DNA of 64,000 nucleotides. Origin: Mycolicibacterium chitae (GTDB lineage Bacteria; Actinomycetota; Actinomycetes; Mycobacteriales; Mycobacteriaceae). The stretch covers positions 1,240,001 through 1,304,000 of the forward strand of contig NZ_LR134355.1 in assembly GCF_900637205.1 (NCBI RefSeq), written 5' to 3'. Both the position numbers and the translations under genes were made by a program. Under the pieces are notes generated by a model. That model ran no database searches. It had not been told where the DNA came from and saw only the letters and a program-made list of their open reading frames with translations. This document shows, one piece after another, positions 28,493 to 36,857 of this stretch. The stretch's first letter is position 1, and the number at the start of each line of letters is the position of its first letter.

Positions 28493-28663
28493 CTCGCCGA
28501 TTGTGCGGTTTCATACGGGACACGCCGCTGCGGCGTATGAGGACGCACAGTCGCGGTGACCACCGGCGGTGACTAGACCGCCCCCGTCGCGCCGCTCGCC
28601 GAGCGTGCGGTTTCATACGGGACACGCCGCTGCGGCGTATGAATCCGCACAGTCGCGGTGACC
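28493..28663. repeat. Two direct 69-bp repeats, each a hairpin, between canA and cysD
   Basis: Copies at 28493-28561 and 28595-28663 (period 102 bp) differ at about 5 of 69 bases. Each contains TCATACG...CGTATGA around an inner CGCCG-CTG-CGGCG stem. An outer stem is kept in both copies in slightly different registers (TGTGCG/CGCACA in copy 1, GTGCGG/CCGCAC in copy 2). The first copy starts 58 bases after the canA stop, so a tandem terminator or a structured RNA is possible. The rest of the 365-bp gap holds no gene that I can support. Confidence 0.75.
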
Positions 28664-28737
28664 CCAGCGGCGGTGGCAGCCCGCCGGCTACTTATGCGGC
28701 CCATCTACCTGGAAATCTTGACGCGACGGACCGCGGA

Positions 28738-28784
28738 CTGGCAGCATTCTTGCCAATAACGATAATCTTGGTCAGATCTACCAA
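28738..28784 (+). promoter_or_regulatory. Probable cysD promoter with inverted repeat
   Basis: CTGGCA (28738-28743), a 17-bp spacer and GATAAT (28761-28766) form a reasonable -35/-10 pair. Immediately downstream TTGGT-CAGATCT-ACCAA (28768-28784) is a near-palindrome at the expected transcription start, a plausible operator for sulfur-responsive control. The binding protein is unknown. Confidence 0.35.
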
Positions 28785-28799
28785 CTTTACGAGGAATGC

Positions 28800-29729
28800 A
28801 TGAGCGCTCCAACGGCGACCCAGCCGACCGCGGGACAGTACGAACTGAGCCATCTCCGGGCCCTCGAGGCCGAGGCGATGCACATCATCCGGGAGGTGGC
28901 CGCCGAGTTCGAGCGGCCGGTGCTGCTGTTCTCCGGCGGCAAGGATTCCATCGTCATGCTGCACCTGGCGATCAAGGCCTTCGCGCCCGGTCGGGTGCCG
29001 TTCCCGGTGATGCACGTCGACACGGGGCACAACTTCGACGAGGTGATCTCCACCCGCGACGCGCTGGTGGCCCAGCACGGGTTGCGGCTGGTGGTGGCCA
29101 GCGTGCAGGAGGACATCGACGCCGGTCGCGTGGTGGACAACGGTCCCTCGCGCAACCCGCTGCAGACGGTCACGCTGCTGCGCGGCATCCGGGAGAACCG
29201 GTTCGACGCGGCCTTCGGTGGGGCGCGCCGCGACGAGGAGAAGGCCCGGGCTAAGGAGCGGGTGTTCAGTTTCCGCGACGAGTTCGGGCAGTGGGACCCC
29301 AAGGCGCAGCGCCCCGAGCTGTGGAACCTGTACAACGGTCGGCACCGCAAGGGTGAGCACATCCGGGTCTTCCCGCTGTCGAACTGGACCGAATACGACA
29401 TCTGGGCCTACATCGGCGCGGAGAACATCACGCTGCCGGCCATCTACTACGCCCACACCCGCCCGGTGTTCCAGCGCGACGGGATGCTGCTCGCGGTGCA
29501 CGAGTACATGCAGCCCCGCGACGGCGAAGAGGTGTTCGAGACCTCGGTGCGCTTCCGCACCGTCGGCGACGTCACCTGCACCGGTTGCGTGGAATCCACC
29601 GCCGAGACCGTCGAGCAGGTGATCGCCGAGACCGCGCTGTCGCGGCTGACCGAGCGCGGCGCCACGCGTGCCGACGACCGGATCTCCGAGGCCGGCATGG
29701 AAGACCGCAAGCGGGAGGGCTACTTCTGA
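28800..29729 (+). CDS. cysD: Sulfate adenylyltransferase subunit 2
   Basis: A 309-residue ATP-sulfurylase catalytic subunit (PAPS-reductase/ATP-sulfurylase N-type PP-loop fold). The PP-loop is LLFSGGKDSIVMLHLA (about 42-57). Further conserved stretches are FPVMHVDTGHNFDEV, FGGARRDEEKARAKER and the C-terminal ERGATRADDRISEAGMEDRKREGYF region. It makes APS from ATP and sulfate, driven by the GTPase CysN. Its stop overlaps the cysN start by one base (TGATG), so the subunits are made together. Corresponds to Rv1285. A GAGGAA ribosome-binding site precedes ATG 28800. Confidence 0.95.
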   Translation: MSAPTATQPTAGQYELSHLRALEAEAMHIIREVAAEFERPVLLFSGGKDSIVMLHLAIKAFAPGRVPFPVMHVDTGHNFDEVISTRDALVAQHGLRLVVASVQEDIDAGRVVDNGPSRNPLQTVTLLRGIRENRFDAAFGGARRDEEKARAKERVFSFRDEFGQWDPKAQRPELWNLYNGRHRKGEHIRVFPLSNWTEYDIWAYIGAENITLPAIYYAHTRPVFQRDGMLLAVHEYMQPRDGEEVFETSVRFRTVGDVTCTGCVESTAETVEQVIAETALSRLTERGATRADDRISEAGMEDRKREGYF

Positions 29730-31591
29730 TGAGCGCCAACACCACACTGCTGCGGATCGCGACCGCCGGTTCGGTCGACGACGGCAAGTCCACCCTGATC
29801 GGCCGGCTGCTGTTCGACTCCAAGGCCGTCATGGAGGATCAGCTCGCCGCCGTCGAGCGCACCTCCCACGAACGCGGGCACGACTACACCGACCTGGCGT
29901 TGGTGACCGACGGGCTGCGCGCCGAGCGGGAGCAGGGCATCACCATCGATGTCGCCTACCGCTACTTCGCCACGGCCAAGCGGAAATTCATCATCGCCGA
30001 CACCCCGGGGCATCTGCAGTACACCCGCAACATGGTGACGGGCACCTCGACCGCGCAACTGGCGATCGTCCTCGTCGACGCCCGCCACGGCCTGCTCGAG
30101 CAGTCCCGCCGGCACGCGTTCCTGGCGTCGCTGCTCGGTGTGCAGCACATTGTGCTGGCGGTCAACAAGATGGACCTGATCGATTGGGACCAGGCGCGTT
30201 TCGAGGCGATCCGCGAGGAGTTCCACGCGTTCGCCGCGCGGCTGGACATCCACGACGTCACCACCATTCCGCTCTCCGCGCTCAACGGCGACAACGTGGT
30301 CACCAAGTCCGACAAGACCCCGTGGTACGACGGTCCGGCGCTGCTGAGCCACCTCGAGGACGTCTACATCGCCGGTGACCGCAACCTGGTCGACGTCCGC
30401 TTCCCGGTGCAGTACGTGATCCGCCCGCAGACCCACGAGCACGCCGATCACCGCAGCTATGCCGGCACGGTGGCCAGCGGCGTGATGCGCCCCGGTGACG
30501 AGGTCGTGGTGCTGCCCAGCGGAAAAACCAGCACCATCACCGTGATTCACGGTCCCACCGGTCCGGTCGAGGAGGCGTTCCCACCGATGGCGGTGTCGGT
30601 CAGCCTGGCCGACGACATCGACATCAGCCGCGGGGACCTGATCGCGCGGCCCAACAACCAGCCGGTGGCCAGTCAGGAATTCGACGCCATGGTGTGTTGG
30701 ATGGCCGACGATTCGGCGTTGGAACCCGGCCGCGACTACGTCATCAAGCACACCACTCGCACCACGCGGGTGCGGGTGGGCGCCCTGGACTACCGCCTGG
30801 ACGTCAACACCCTGCACCGGGACAAGTCGGCCACCGCGCTCAAGCTCAACGAACTGGGCCGGGTCACGCTGCGTTCGCAGGCCCCGCTGCTGCTCGACGA
30901 GTACGTGCGCAACGGGACGACGGGATCGTTCATCCTGATCGACCCAGACACCAACGTCACCGTCGCCGCGGGCATGGTCCGCGACACCGCACCGGTGGCC
31001 ACCCGCACCGCCTCGCCCAACACCGTGCGGCACCAGTCGCTGGTCGAGGCCGGGCAGCGGCTGACCCGGGGTCGCACGCTGTGGTTCACCGGACTCTCGG
31101 GCTCGGGTAAGTCCTCGATCGCGGTCCTGGTGGAGCAGAAGCTGGTCGAGAACAACTGCCCCGCATACGTTCTCGACGGCGACAACCTGCGACACGGACT
31201 CAACGCCGATCTCGGTTTCTCGATGGCCGACCGCGCCGAGAACCTGCGCCGGCTCGCCCACATCGCCACGCTGATGGCCGATGCCGGCCTGACGGTGCTG
31301 GTGCCCGCCATCAGCCCGCTCGAGGAGCACCGGGAGTTGGCGCGCAAGGTGCACACCGACCACGGCACCGACTTCTACGAGATCTTCGTCGACACGCCGC
31401 TGGCCGACTGTGAGGCCCGCGACCCCAAGGGTCTCTACGCCAAGGCCCGCGCGGGCGAGATCACCCACTTCACCGGCATCGACAGCCCCTATCAGCGGCC
31501 CAAGAATCCGGACCTGCGCCTCACTCCGGAGGAGCCGTGCGACGAGTTGGCCCAGCGGGTCATCGACCTGCTCGACGCCGACCGTGGCTGA
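29729..31591 (+). CDS. cysNC: Bifunctional sulfate adenylyltransferase subunit 1 / APS kinase
   Basis: A 620-residue fusion. The N-terminal GTPase (CysN) has G1 GSVDDGKST, G3 DTPGH, G4 NKMD, followed by EF-Tu-like beta-barrels to about residue 430. The C-terminal APS kinase (CysC) begins near residue 440 with P-loop GLSGSGKSS and contains DGDNLRHGLNADLGFS and FTGIDSPYQ. CysN couples GTP hydrolysis to APS synthesis; CysC phosphorylates APS to PAPS, the sulfuryl donor used by sulfotransferases and by reduction. The fusion matches Rv1286. ATG 29729 overlaps cysD; its stop overlaps cysQ. Confidence 0.95.
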   Translation: MSANTTLLRIATAGSVDDGKSTLIGRLLFDSKAVMEDQLAAVERTSHERGHDYTDLALVTDGLRAEREQGITIDVAYRYFATAKRKFIIADTPGHLQYTRNMVTGTSTAQLAIVLVDARHGLLEQSRRHAFLASLLGVQHIVLAVNKMDLIDWDQARFEAIREEFHAFAARLDIHDVTTIPLSALNGDNVVTKSDKTPWYDGPALLSHLEDVYIAGDRNLVDVRFPVQYVIRPQTHEHADHRSYAGTVASGVMRPGDEVVVLPSGKTSTITVIHGPTGPVEEAFPPMAVSVSLADDIDISRGDLIARPNNQPVASQEFDAMVCWMADDSALEPGRDYVIKHTTRTTRVRVGALDYRLDVNTLHRDKSATALKLNELGRVTLRSQAPLLLDEYVRNGTTGSFILIDPDTNVTVAAGMVRDTAPVATRTASPNTVRHQSLVEAGQRLTRGRTLWFTGLSGSGKSSIAVLVEQKLVENNCPAYVLDGDNLRHGLNADLGFSMADRAENLRRLAHIATLMADAGLTVLVPAISPLEEHRELARKVHTDHGTDFYEIFVDTPLADCEARDPKGLYAKARAGEITHFTGIDSPYQRPKNPDLRLTPEEPCDELAQRVIDLLDADRG

Positions 31592-32318
31592 TCACCAGCT
31601 GGCCGCCGACCTGGCGACCCGCGCCGGTGAGTTGTTGTTGGCGGTCCGCGAGGAACTGGCGGATGCGACGCCCGAGGAGCGAAAGGCCGCCGGCGACAAG
31701 CGGTCCCACGACTTCCTCGCCGAACAACTCGCCGCGGCCCGACCCGAAGACGCGGTGCTCTCCGAGGAGGGCATCGACAATCCGGAGCGGTTGACGGCCC
31801 GGCGGCTGTGGATCGTCGACCCGCTCGACGGCACCCGGGAGTTCTCCGAACTGGGCCGCGACGACTGGGCCGTGCACGTCGCGCTCTGGGAAGACGGCGA
31901 ACTGGTCGCCGGTGCGGTGGCCCTGCCCGCCCAAGGGATCACGCTGGCCACCCCGACTCCGCCCCCGGTGCCGGCGGCCCCGGACACGTTGCGCGTCGTG
32001 GTGTCGCGCACCCGCCCGCCGGCGATCGCCCTGTCGGTGCGCGACGCACTCGGCGGCGTCCTGGTCGAGATGGGTTCCGCGGGCGCCAAGGTGGCCTCCG
32101 TGGTGCAGGGGCGCTCCGATGTGTACGTGCACGCCGGCGGCCAGTACGAATGGGACTCCGCGGCGCCGGTCGCGGTGGCCCGCGCGGCCGGTCTGCACAC
32201 CTCGCGCATCGACGGCTCGCCGCTGCGCTACAACCAGTCCGACGCCAAGCTGCCGGATCTGATCATCTGCCGCCCCGAACACGCCGCGGCCGTGCTGGCG
32301 GTCACCGCGGCGGGCTGA
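31584..32318 (+). CDS. cysQ: PAP phosphatase CysQ
   Basis: A 244-residue inositol-monophosphatase-superfamily enzyme. Metal-binding motifs are SEEGIDN, DPLDGTREF and WDSAAPVAV. In CysQ these remove the 3'-phosphate of PAP, the by-product of PAPS use, which otherwise inhibits sulfotransfer. The GTG at 31584 overlaps the cysNC stop by 8 bp, placing it in the sulfate-activation operon, a logical fit; in M. tuberculosis the CysQ gene (Rv2131c) lies elsewhere. Action on inositol phosphates or fructose bisphosphate cannot be excluded from sequence. Confidence 0.85.
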   Translation: MADHQLAADLATRAGELLLAVREELADATPEERKAAGDKRSHDFLAEQLAAARPEDAVLSEEGIDNPERLTARRLWIVDPLDGTREFSELGRDDWAVHVALWEDGELVAGAVALPAQGITLATPTPPPVPAAPDTLRVVVSRTRPPAIALSVRDALGGVLVEMGSAGAKVASVVQGRSDVYVHAGGQYEWDSAAPVAVARAAGLHTSRIDGSPLRYNQSDAKLPDLIICRPEHAAAVLAVTAAG

Positions 32319-32321
32319 ACC

Positions 32322-33536
32322 TCAACGCGCGTCGGTGATCTCGTCGAGGAAGGCGAAGCGCTGTCGCACCTCGTCGGGGTCGATGCCGAACTGCTCGGGA
32401 GTGTAGCGATGCCCACCGGCGTTCCTCGGGTGCGCCCGGTGGTAGCCGTCGATGAACCCGTCGATATCGTCCGGCGCTGACATGCCCGCGGCCGCATACA
32501 CTTTGGCGACCGCGCGGGCGGGCTCGGCGATCAGCTCGTCGTAGTCGAGGTCGACGAAGGTCGCCGCGCCGGTCGCGGTCGTGCGGCGAGCCTCGACCGC
32601 GCGCCGCAGCCACAGTTCGCTCTGCGCCACCTGCTGCCGGCCCACCTCGACCGGGTCGACGTCGTCGCTGTAGGTGCTGCGGTACACCGCGAACAGGCTG
32701 GCCCCCGAGGTCAGGGTCGACACGATGTCGCGGTGGATCTGCACCACCACCGCACCGGGGAAGGCCTCGATCAGGTGGTCGAGTTCGGCGGTGTGGGCCG
32801 GGGCCTTGAGCACGAAGCGGCGGTCGTCGCGGTGGGCGAGCAGTTCCAGGCCCTGCCGGTATCGGGCGTAGGTGCCGGTGAGGTCCTCGGCGGCAAGCCA
32901 TTCGGCGTAGGACGGCAAGCGCATCATCGAGGTGAAACCCCAGTTGCGCAGGTCGGTGCCCATGCCCAGCACGCACTCCTCGGGCAGTGCCGGGCCAGAC
33001 AGGTGCACCACGGCCATGTCGGGATTCAGGGTGTGCAGCAACTGACTGGCCGTCGCGCTGACCTCGCCGGGCGGCGGGGCGTCGGGGGTGGTGAACAGCC
33101 ACGGCGAGACAAGTTCGGCCGGCAGCGGCGCGTGCAACCGAGTATCGGTGCCCAGCAGGCGGAACAGGAAGGTGGTGCCGGTGCGCCAGCCGCCGATGAT
33201 GACGATCGGCGGGGCCAGTTCCACCGCGGGAATCTGGCTCCGGCACCGGGTGATTCGTGCGCCGGCGGTCAGCCGGCCGGTGGCCGACTGCAGGGCCATC
33301 CGGACCCCCACCGCGTTGAGCCGCCCATCGCGTTCGGCGGAATCCAGAAAGGCTTCGAGGGCAGGGGCCCAGCCGTCGGCGAACTCGTCGGGGGAGAACT
33401 CGCCGCGGCGGGTGGCGCGCTGCGCCACCTGTTCGGCATCGAAGCGGTAGCGGTGCGGATTCTCGGCGCGGTCCTGTTCGGCCTCGGCGTAGATCTGCCG
33501 CGCGACCGCGCTGCGGGCCGGCGGCTCCCAGCTCAT
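32322..33536 (-). CDS. PAPS-dependent sulfotransferase family protein
   Basis: A 404-residue sulfotransferase-family (Sulfotransfer_3-like) protein. The 5'-phosphosulfate-binding loop is PIVIIGGWRTGTTFLFRLL (about 110-128); VLKAPAH and VQIHRDIVSTLTSGASL supply the 3'-phosphate-binding region. An N-terminal ~100-residue helical extension is typical of mycobacterial members. It probably sulfates a hydroxyl on a lipid or metabolite; no acceptor can be named. It sits next to the PAPS-making and PAP-clearing genes but on the other strand, coupled by ATGA overlap to the DUF1214 gene before it. Confidence 0.82.
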   Translation of the reverse strand: MSWEPPARSAVARQIYAEAEQDRAENPHRYRFDAEQVAQRATRRGEFSPDEFADGWAPALEAFLDSAERDGRLNAVGVRMALQSATGRLTAGARITRCRSQIPAVELAPPIVIIGGWRTGTTFLFRLLGTDTRLHAPLPAELVSPWLFTTPDAPPPGEVSATASQLLHTLNPDMAVVHLSGPALPEECVLGMGTDLRNWGFTSMMRLPSYAEWLAAEDLTGTYARYRQGLELLAHRDDRRFVLKAPAHTAELDHLIEAFPGAVVVQIHRDIVSTLTSGASLFAVYRSTYSDDVDPVEVGRQQVAQSELWLRRAVEARRTTATGAATFVDLDYDELIAEPARAVAKVYAAAGMSAPDDIDGFIDGYHRAHPRNAGGHRYTPEQFGIDPDEVRQRFAFLDEITDAR

Positions 33537-34561
33537 CGCAGCTCCGCCAACGGGATTCGCCGCACCGCCGGCAGGTCCGGTTCGGCCGCCGCGTGCAAGA
33601 ACCGCAGCACGAACAGCCCGAAGGGTAGCCCCTCGGTGTCCAGCCAGTCGTACCCGCGGACGCCGGGATCGCTTGCGGCGAGGACGAACCGGAACGCGCC
33701 GTCGGTCAGGGCGGCCGTCGCGCCCGTGACCGACACGGTGCGGTGCCGGTAGTCCAGCGAGTTCAGGAATCGGTTGTAGAGCACGATGTTCCAATGCCGA
33801 CACGGCGGCGGCACCCCCTCGAGCACCAGCGCCTCGCCGTCGCCGAGTTCCCAGGCGCCCCGCAGGTAGTGGATCCCGGGTTCGGTGAACGCCGCGCCGC
33901 CGGCCATCGCCGACCAGTGCCGGACGGTGTTGGGGGACTTGGCGTCCTCCGCGGTGGAGAACTCGAATACCTTCGGTACGTTGGCGATCACCGCCCCGAG
34001 CCGGCTCAGCGAACGGTCGAGATCGGCGGGTGGCGCCGCGTCGACGGTGCCGAGCGCCTCGATGCGGCACCAGCCCGGATCCCGCGGATCGGTGCGCTCG
34101 TGCGCGTAGCGCACCCACACCGACGACGAGCCCGGCGGAAGGTCACCCAGCGGTACGGAGAAGTCGCCGCCCGCACCGATGTTCAGGTCGTCGCTGTCGA
34201 GGCGCAGCACCGACGCTGCGTCGGCGACGCCGGTGCCGCTGTACACCGTGATGGACTGATACACCGAGGCGCCGACGTTGCCGATGATCCGGTAGCGACG
34301 GTCGTCGCGGATGTCGGTGATCCAGTAGCGGTAGTCCGGATTGTCCATGAAGAACTTCTGCCGCCACCCGTTGAACGGCGCCAGGTCCGGACGGTCCCGG
34401 TCGGTCTCGAGGCGGCCCAGCAGGTTGTTGGCCGCGCGCACCAGCGCCCGCTGCCCGGCGGCGCGTTCGGCCGCGTCGAGGCCCGCGGTGGCGGTGCTCA
34501 GCGAATCGCCCGCCGCGCGAAGGCCGTCCACGAAAGCGGTCCAGCCGTCGTCGCTTGCCAT
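33533..34561 (-). CDS. DUF1214-domain protein
   Basis: A 342-residue protein whose C-terminal part (WELGDGEALVLEGVPPPCRHWNIVLYNRF onward, split here by residues 240-270) follows the DUF1214 pattern. N-terminal residues include FNGWRQKFFMDNPDYRYW. Function is unknown. In mycobacteria similar proteins often sit beside sulfotransferase-family genes, and here the stop overlaps the sulfotransferase start, so a shared pathway is likely. Start ATG 34561 has a leaderless-type -10 box. Confidence 0.72.
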   Translation of the reverse strand: MASDDGWTAFVDGLRAAGDSLSTATAGLDAAERAAGQRALVRAANNLLGRLETDRDRPDLAPFNGWRQKFFMDNPDYRYWITDIRDDRRYRIIGNVGASVYQSITVYSGTGVADAASVLRLDSDDLNIGAGGDFSVPLGDLPPGSSSVWVRYAHERTDPRDPGWCRIEALGTVDAAPPADLDRSLSRLGAVIANVPKVFEFSTAEDAKSPNTVRHWSAMAGGAAFTEPGIHYLRGAWELGDGEALVLEGVPPPCRHWNIVLYNRFLNSLDYRHRTVSVTGATAALTDGAFRFVLAASDPGVRGYDWLDTEGLPFGLFVLRFLHAAAEPDLPAVRRIPLAELR

Positions 34562-34568
34562 CGAGGGG

Positions 34569-34574
34569 ATCGTA
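34569..34574 (-). promoter_or_regulatory. -10 box of the DUF1214-sulfotransferase operon
   Basis: On the minus strand TACGAT ends seven nucleotides before the ATG at 34561, indicating a leaderless transcript. Confidence 0.45.
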
Positions 34575-34626
34575 TCGGTGGTACGACGGGTGTCAACGGA
34601 TCGCGCGCTCAACTTGTGTCGGGCGG

Positions 34627-34632
34627 TAGCTT
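34627..34632 (+). promoter_or_regulatory. -10 box of the isochorismatase-like gene (leaderless)
   Basis: TAGCTT ends six nucleotides before the ATG at 34639. Confidence 0.45.
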
Positions 34633-34638
34633 GGTCTC

Positions 34639-35238
34639 ATGGCCGAGCATCCCACCCTGCGCAACCTGACCGGACTTCCCGCCGAGCCGCAAGGTCTGGC
34701 GTCGTCCGCGTTGATCATGATCGACCTCCAGAACACCTACACCCGCGGCGTGATGGAACTCGAGGGTGTCCAGCCCGCCCTGCTGGAGGCCGCGATCCTG
34801 CTGGACCGGGCGCGCACCGCCGGCATCCCGGTGATCCACATCCAGCACGACGCCGGACCGGGCTCCCCGTATGACGTGCGGGAGGAGATCGGCGCCATCG
34901 TCGACAGCGTCGCACCGCGGGAGGGCGAGGCCGTGGTGGTGAAGAACTACCCGAACTCGTTCGTCGGGACCGACCTCGACGAACGACTCAAGGGGCTCGA
35001 CGCGAACAACCTGGTGCTGGCTGGATTCATGACCCACATGTGCGTCAACTCGACCGCGCGCGGCGCGTTCAACCTCGGCTACGCGCCCACGGTGGTCGCG
35101 GCGGCCACCGCGACCCGGGCGCTGCCCGGGGTGGGAGAGACCGAGGTGCCGGCCGCGGCCGTGCACGCCGCGAGCCTGGCCGCGATCGCCGATCTGTTCG
35201 CGGTGGTGGTCCCGGACAGCGCGGCCATCCCGGACTGA
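34639..35238 (+). CDS. Isochorismatase-like cysteine hydrolase
   Basis: A 199-residue isochorismatase-fold hydrolase. The catalytic triad of the amidase branch is present: Asp in LIMIDLQNTY (about 29), Lys in VVVKNYPNSF (about 100), and Cys in GFMTHMCVNSTARGAF (about 135). Members hydrolyse amides such as nicotinamide, N-carbamoyl compounds or peroxyureidoacrylate; the true substrate is unknown. It is followed after 27 bp by the Rrf2 regulator on the same strand. Confidence 0.85.
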   Translation: MAEHPTLRNLTGLPAEPQGLASSALIMIDLQNTYTRGVMELEGVQPALLEAAILLDRARTAGIPVIHIQHDAGPGSPYDVREEIGAIVDSVAPREGEAVVVKNYPNSFVGTDLDERLKGLDANNLVLAGFMTHMCVNSTARGAFNLGYAPTVVAAATATRALPGVGETEVPAAAVHAASLAAIADLFAVVVPDSAAIPD

Positions 35239-35265
35239 CCGCGCCCGAATGGCAGAATCCGACTG

Positions 35266-35745
35266 ATGCGGATGTCGGCCAAGGCGGAGTACGGCGTGCG
35301 GGCCATGGTGCAGTTGGCCACCGTCGCCGCCGGTGAGCTGACCACCACCGACGACCTGGCCAAGGCGCAGGGCATCCCGCCGCAATTTCTGGTCGATATC
35401 CTCAGCGCCCTGCGGACCGACCGGCTGGTGCGTAGCCACCGCGGTCGCGACGGCGGGTACGAACTGGGCCGACCCGCCGATCAGATCAGCATTGCCGACG
35501 TGCTGCGCTGCATCGACGGCCCGCTGGCCAGCGTCCGGGACATCGGACTGGGGGACCTGCCGTACTCCGGACCGACGGCCGCGCTGACCGACGTGTGGCG
35601 CGCGCTGCGGGCCAGCATGCGCTCGGTGCTCGAGCAGACCAGTCTCGCCGACGTGGCCGGCGGCGCGCTGCCCGAACACGTCGGCTCACTCGCGGACGAT
35701 TATCGACGCCAGGAGACCCAGCGCGGGCATCAGCGCGCCGATTGA
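35266..35745 (+). CDS. Rrf2-family transcriptional regulator (Rv1287-like)
   Basis: A 159-residue Rrf2 regulator. The winged helix is [16 protein letters not shown], then [19 protein letters not shown] and [17 protein letters not shown]. It has only one cysteine (RCIDG), so the three-cysteine Fe-S site of IscR/NsrR is absent. This suits a CymR-like mode in which Rrf2 senses cysteine metabolism through a partner, and the sulfate-activation operon is 6 kb away. The operator link is inference. Corresponds to Rv1287. Confidence 0.87.
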   Translation: MRMSAKAEYGVRAMVQLATVAAGELTTTDDLAKAQGIPPQFLVDILSALRTDRLVRSHRGRDGGYELGRPADQISIADVLRCIDGPLASVRDIGLGDLPYSGPTAALTDVWRALRASMRSVLEQTSLADVAGGALPEHVGSLADDYRRQETQRGHQRAD

Positions 35746-35951
35746 CCTTCGCGCCCCTTGGCGTCGTCCTGGCCGTACTTGGGGTTGCCGTCGTCGTCTA
35801 GCCATTCGTTGATGGCGGTGCCGGTGACGGTGTTATCCGACCCGGGCAGGACGGCCGTGGGCCGGTCCTCGTAAGCGCTGACCATGCGCTTGGCTTCCTT
35901 CTTGGCCGAGTCGGTGACCTCGACCTTCTCGGTGGTCGGTTCCTCGTTCAT
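35730..35951 (-). CDS. Small acidic hypothetical protein
   Basis: A 73-residue, highly charged and probably soluble protein with conserved-looking segments ([21 protein letters not shown] and [12 protein letters not shown]). No known motif and no membrane span. The 3' end overlaps the Rrf2 gene end by 16 bp in convergent orientation. Codon use is normal for the genome. Confidence 0.6.
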   Translation of the reverse strand: MNEEPTTEKVEVTDSAKKEAKRMVSAYEDRPTAVLPGSDNTVTGTAINEWLDDDGNPKYGQDDAKGREGQSAR

Positions 35952-35993
35952 GACTGCATGGATGACCGCTGGTGTGAGCCATCAAACACTTTC

Positions 35994-36845
35994 TCAGGTT
36001 CGGTCGACGACCACGCTGCCGGCCCCGGCCCGCGCGGTGATCTCCGAGACGGCCTCGCCGGGATCGGAGGTGCGCGGCACCCGCACCACGGTGCGGCCCT
36101 CGGTGTCGCCGGTGCTGGCATTCACCAGGAACGGCCCGTCGCCGTCGAGCCCGAGTTCCACCGAGCCGCGGTCGAGGGTGGCCCGGATACGCGGCGGCGG
36201 CGGGTCCTGGAAGTCCACGCTGATCTTGCCCTCGATGCCGGTGGCGGAGAAGGAATCCCGGACCTCGATCGGCGCGCGGCTGTGGATGGCGCCGCGCTGG
36301 TTGTGGATCTCGACGGTGCGGGCGGCGCCGCGCAGGGCCACCGCGCCGTTGTCGATGCGCGCCTCCAGTCGGTCCAGGTCGGTGTCGACCATCAGGGCGC
36401 CGTAGCGCTGGGTGGAGATCAGCGTCAGGCCGCGGGCGAGGCCGGGCGGCAGCACGATTCGCACCTCCCCGGCCCGCGCCCACCGGAACCAGTCGGGGGT
36501 CTGGCCCCGGACCGTCACCCGCGCGCTATCGGCCTGGGAGGTGATGTCCAGGGCATGCCGGTTTCCGGCCGTGCTGATGAATCGCATCTCGGCGCGCGGT
36601 TCGGTGGCGTCGTCGTCGGTGAGGATCCGGACCGCGATCGGCACTTCGCCGGCGTCGATGTTGAGCACCCGCAGGTCGGCGGGCAGCGGCTGGGCATCGG
36701 CGACGATGCGGGTGCTGCCCACCCCCACCGCGACGGCCGTCAGGCCCGCGACCAGGGCCAGGCCCAGCACCACCGCGGCGGTGACGATGACGACGCGGAT
36801 GGTTCTGCGCTCGCCCGTGGAGGGCGGAGTGTGCGTTGCGGTCAT
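35994..36845 (-). CDS. Membrane-anchored DUF4097-like beta-helix protein
   Basis: A 283-residue protein with one N-terminal membrane span (about 19-42, VVIVTAAVVLGLALVAGLTAV) and an extracytoplasmic beta-rich region of repeating strands of the DUF4097 (putative adhesin) kind: VRGQTPDW, LISTQRYGALMVD, LEARIDNGAVALRG, VEIHNQRGAIHSRA. It follows the response regulator gene by 12 bp and is probably the last gene of that operon, so it may take part in or be a target of the envelope-type two-component system. Confidence 0.7.
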   Translation of the reverse strand: MTATHTPPSTGERRTIRVVIVTAAVVLGLALVAGLTAVAVGVGSTRIVADAQPLPADLRVLNIDAGEVPIAVRILTDDDATEPRAEMRFISTAGNRHALDITSQADSARVTVRGQTPDWFRWARAGEVRIVLPPGLARGLTLISTQRYGALMVDTDLDRLEARIDNGAVALRGAARTVEIHNQRGAIHSRAPIEVRDSFSATGIEGKISVDFQDPPPPRIRATLDRGSVELGLDGDGPFLVNASTGDTEGRTVVRVPRTSDPGEAVSEITARAGAGSVVVDRT

Positions 36846-36857
36846 GACTTCCTCCGG

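Noticed and set aside
28493..28663. CRISPR array
   Set aside because: Only two copies of a 69-bp unit, spacer of 33 bp once, and no cas genes.
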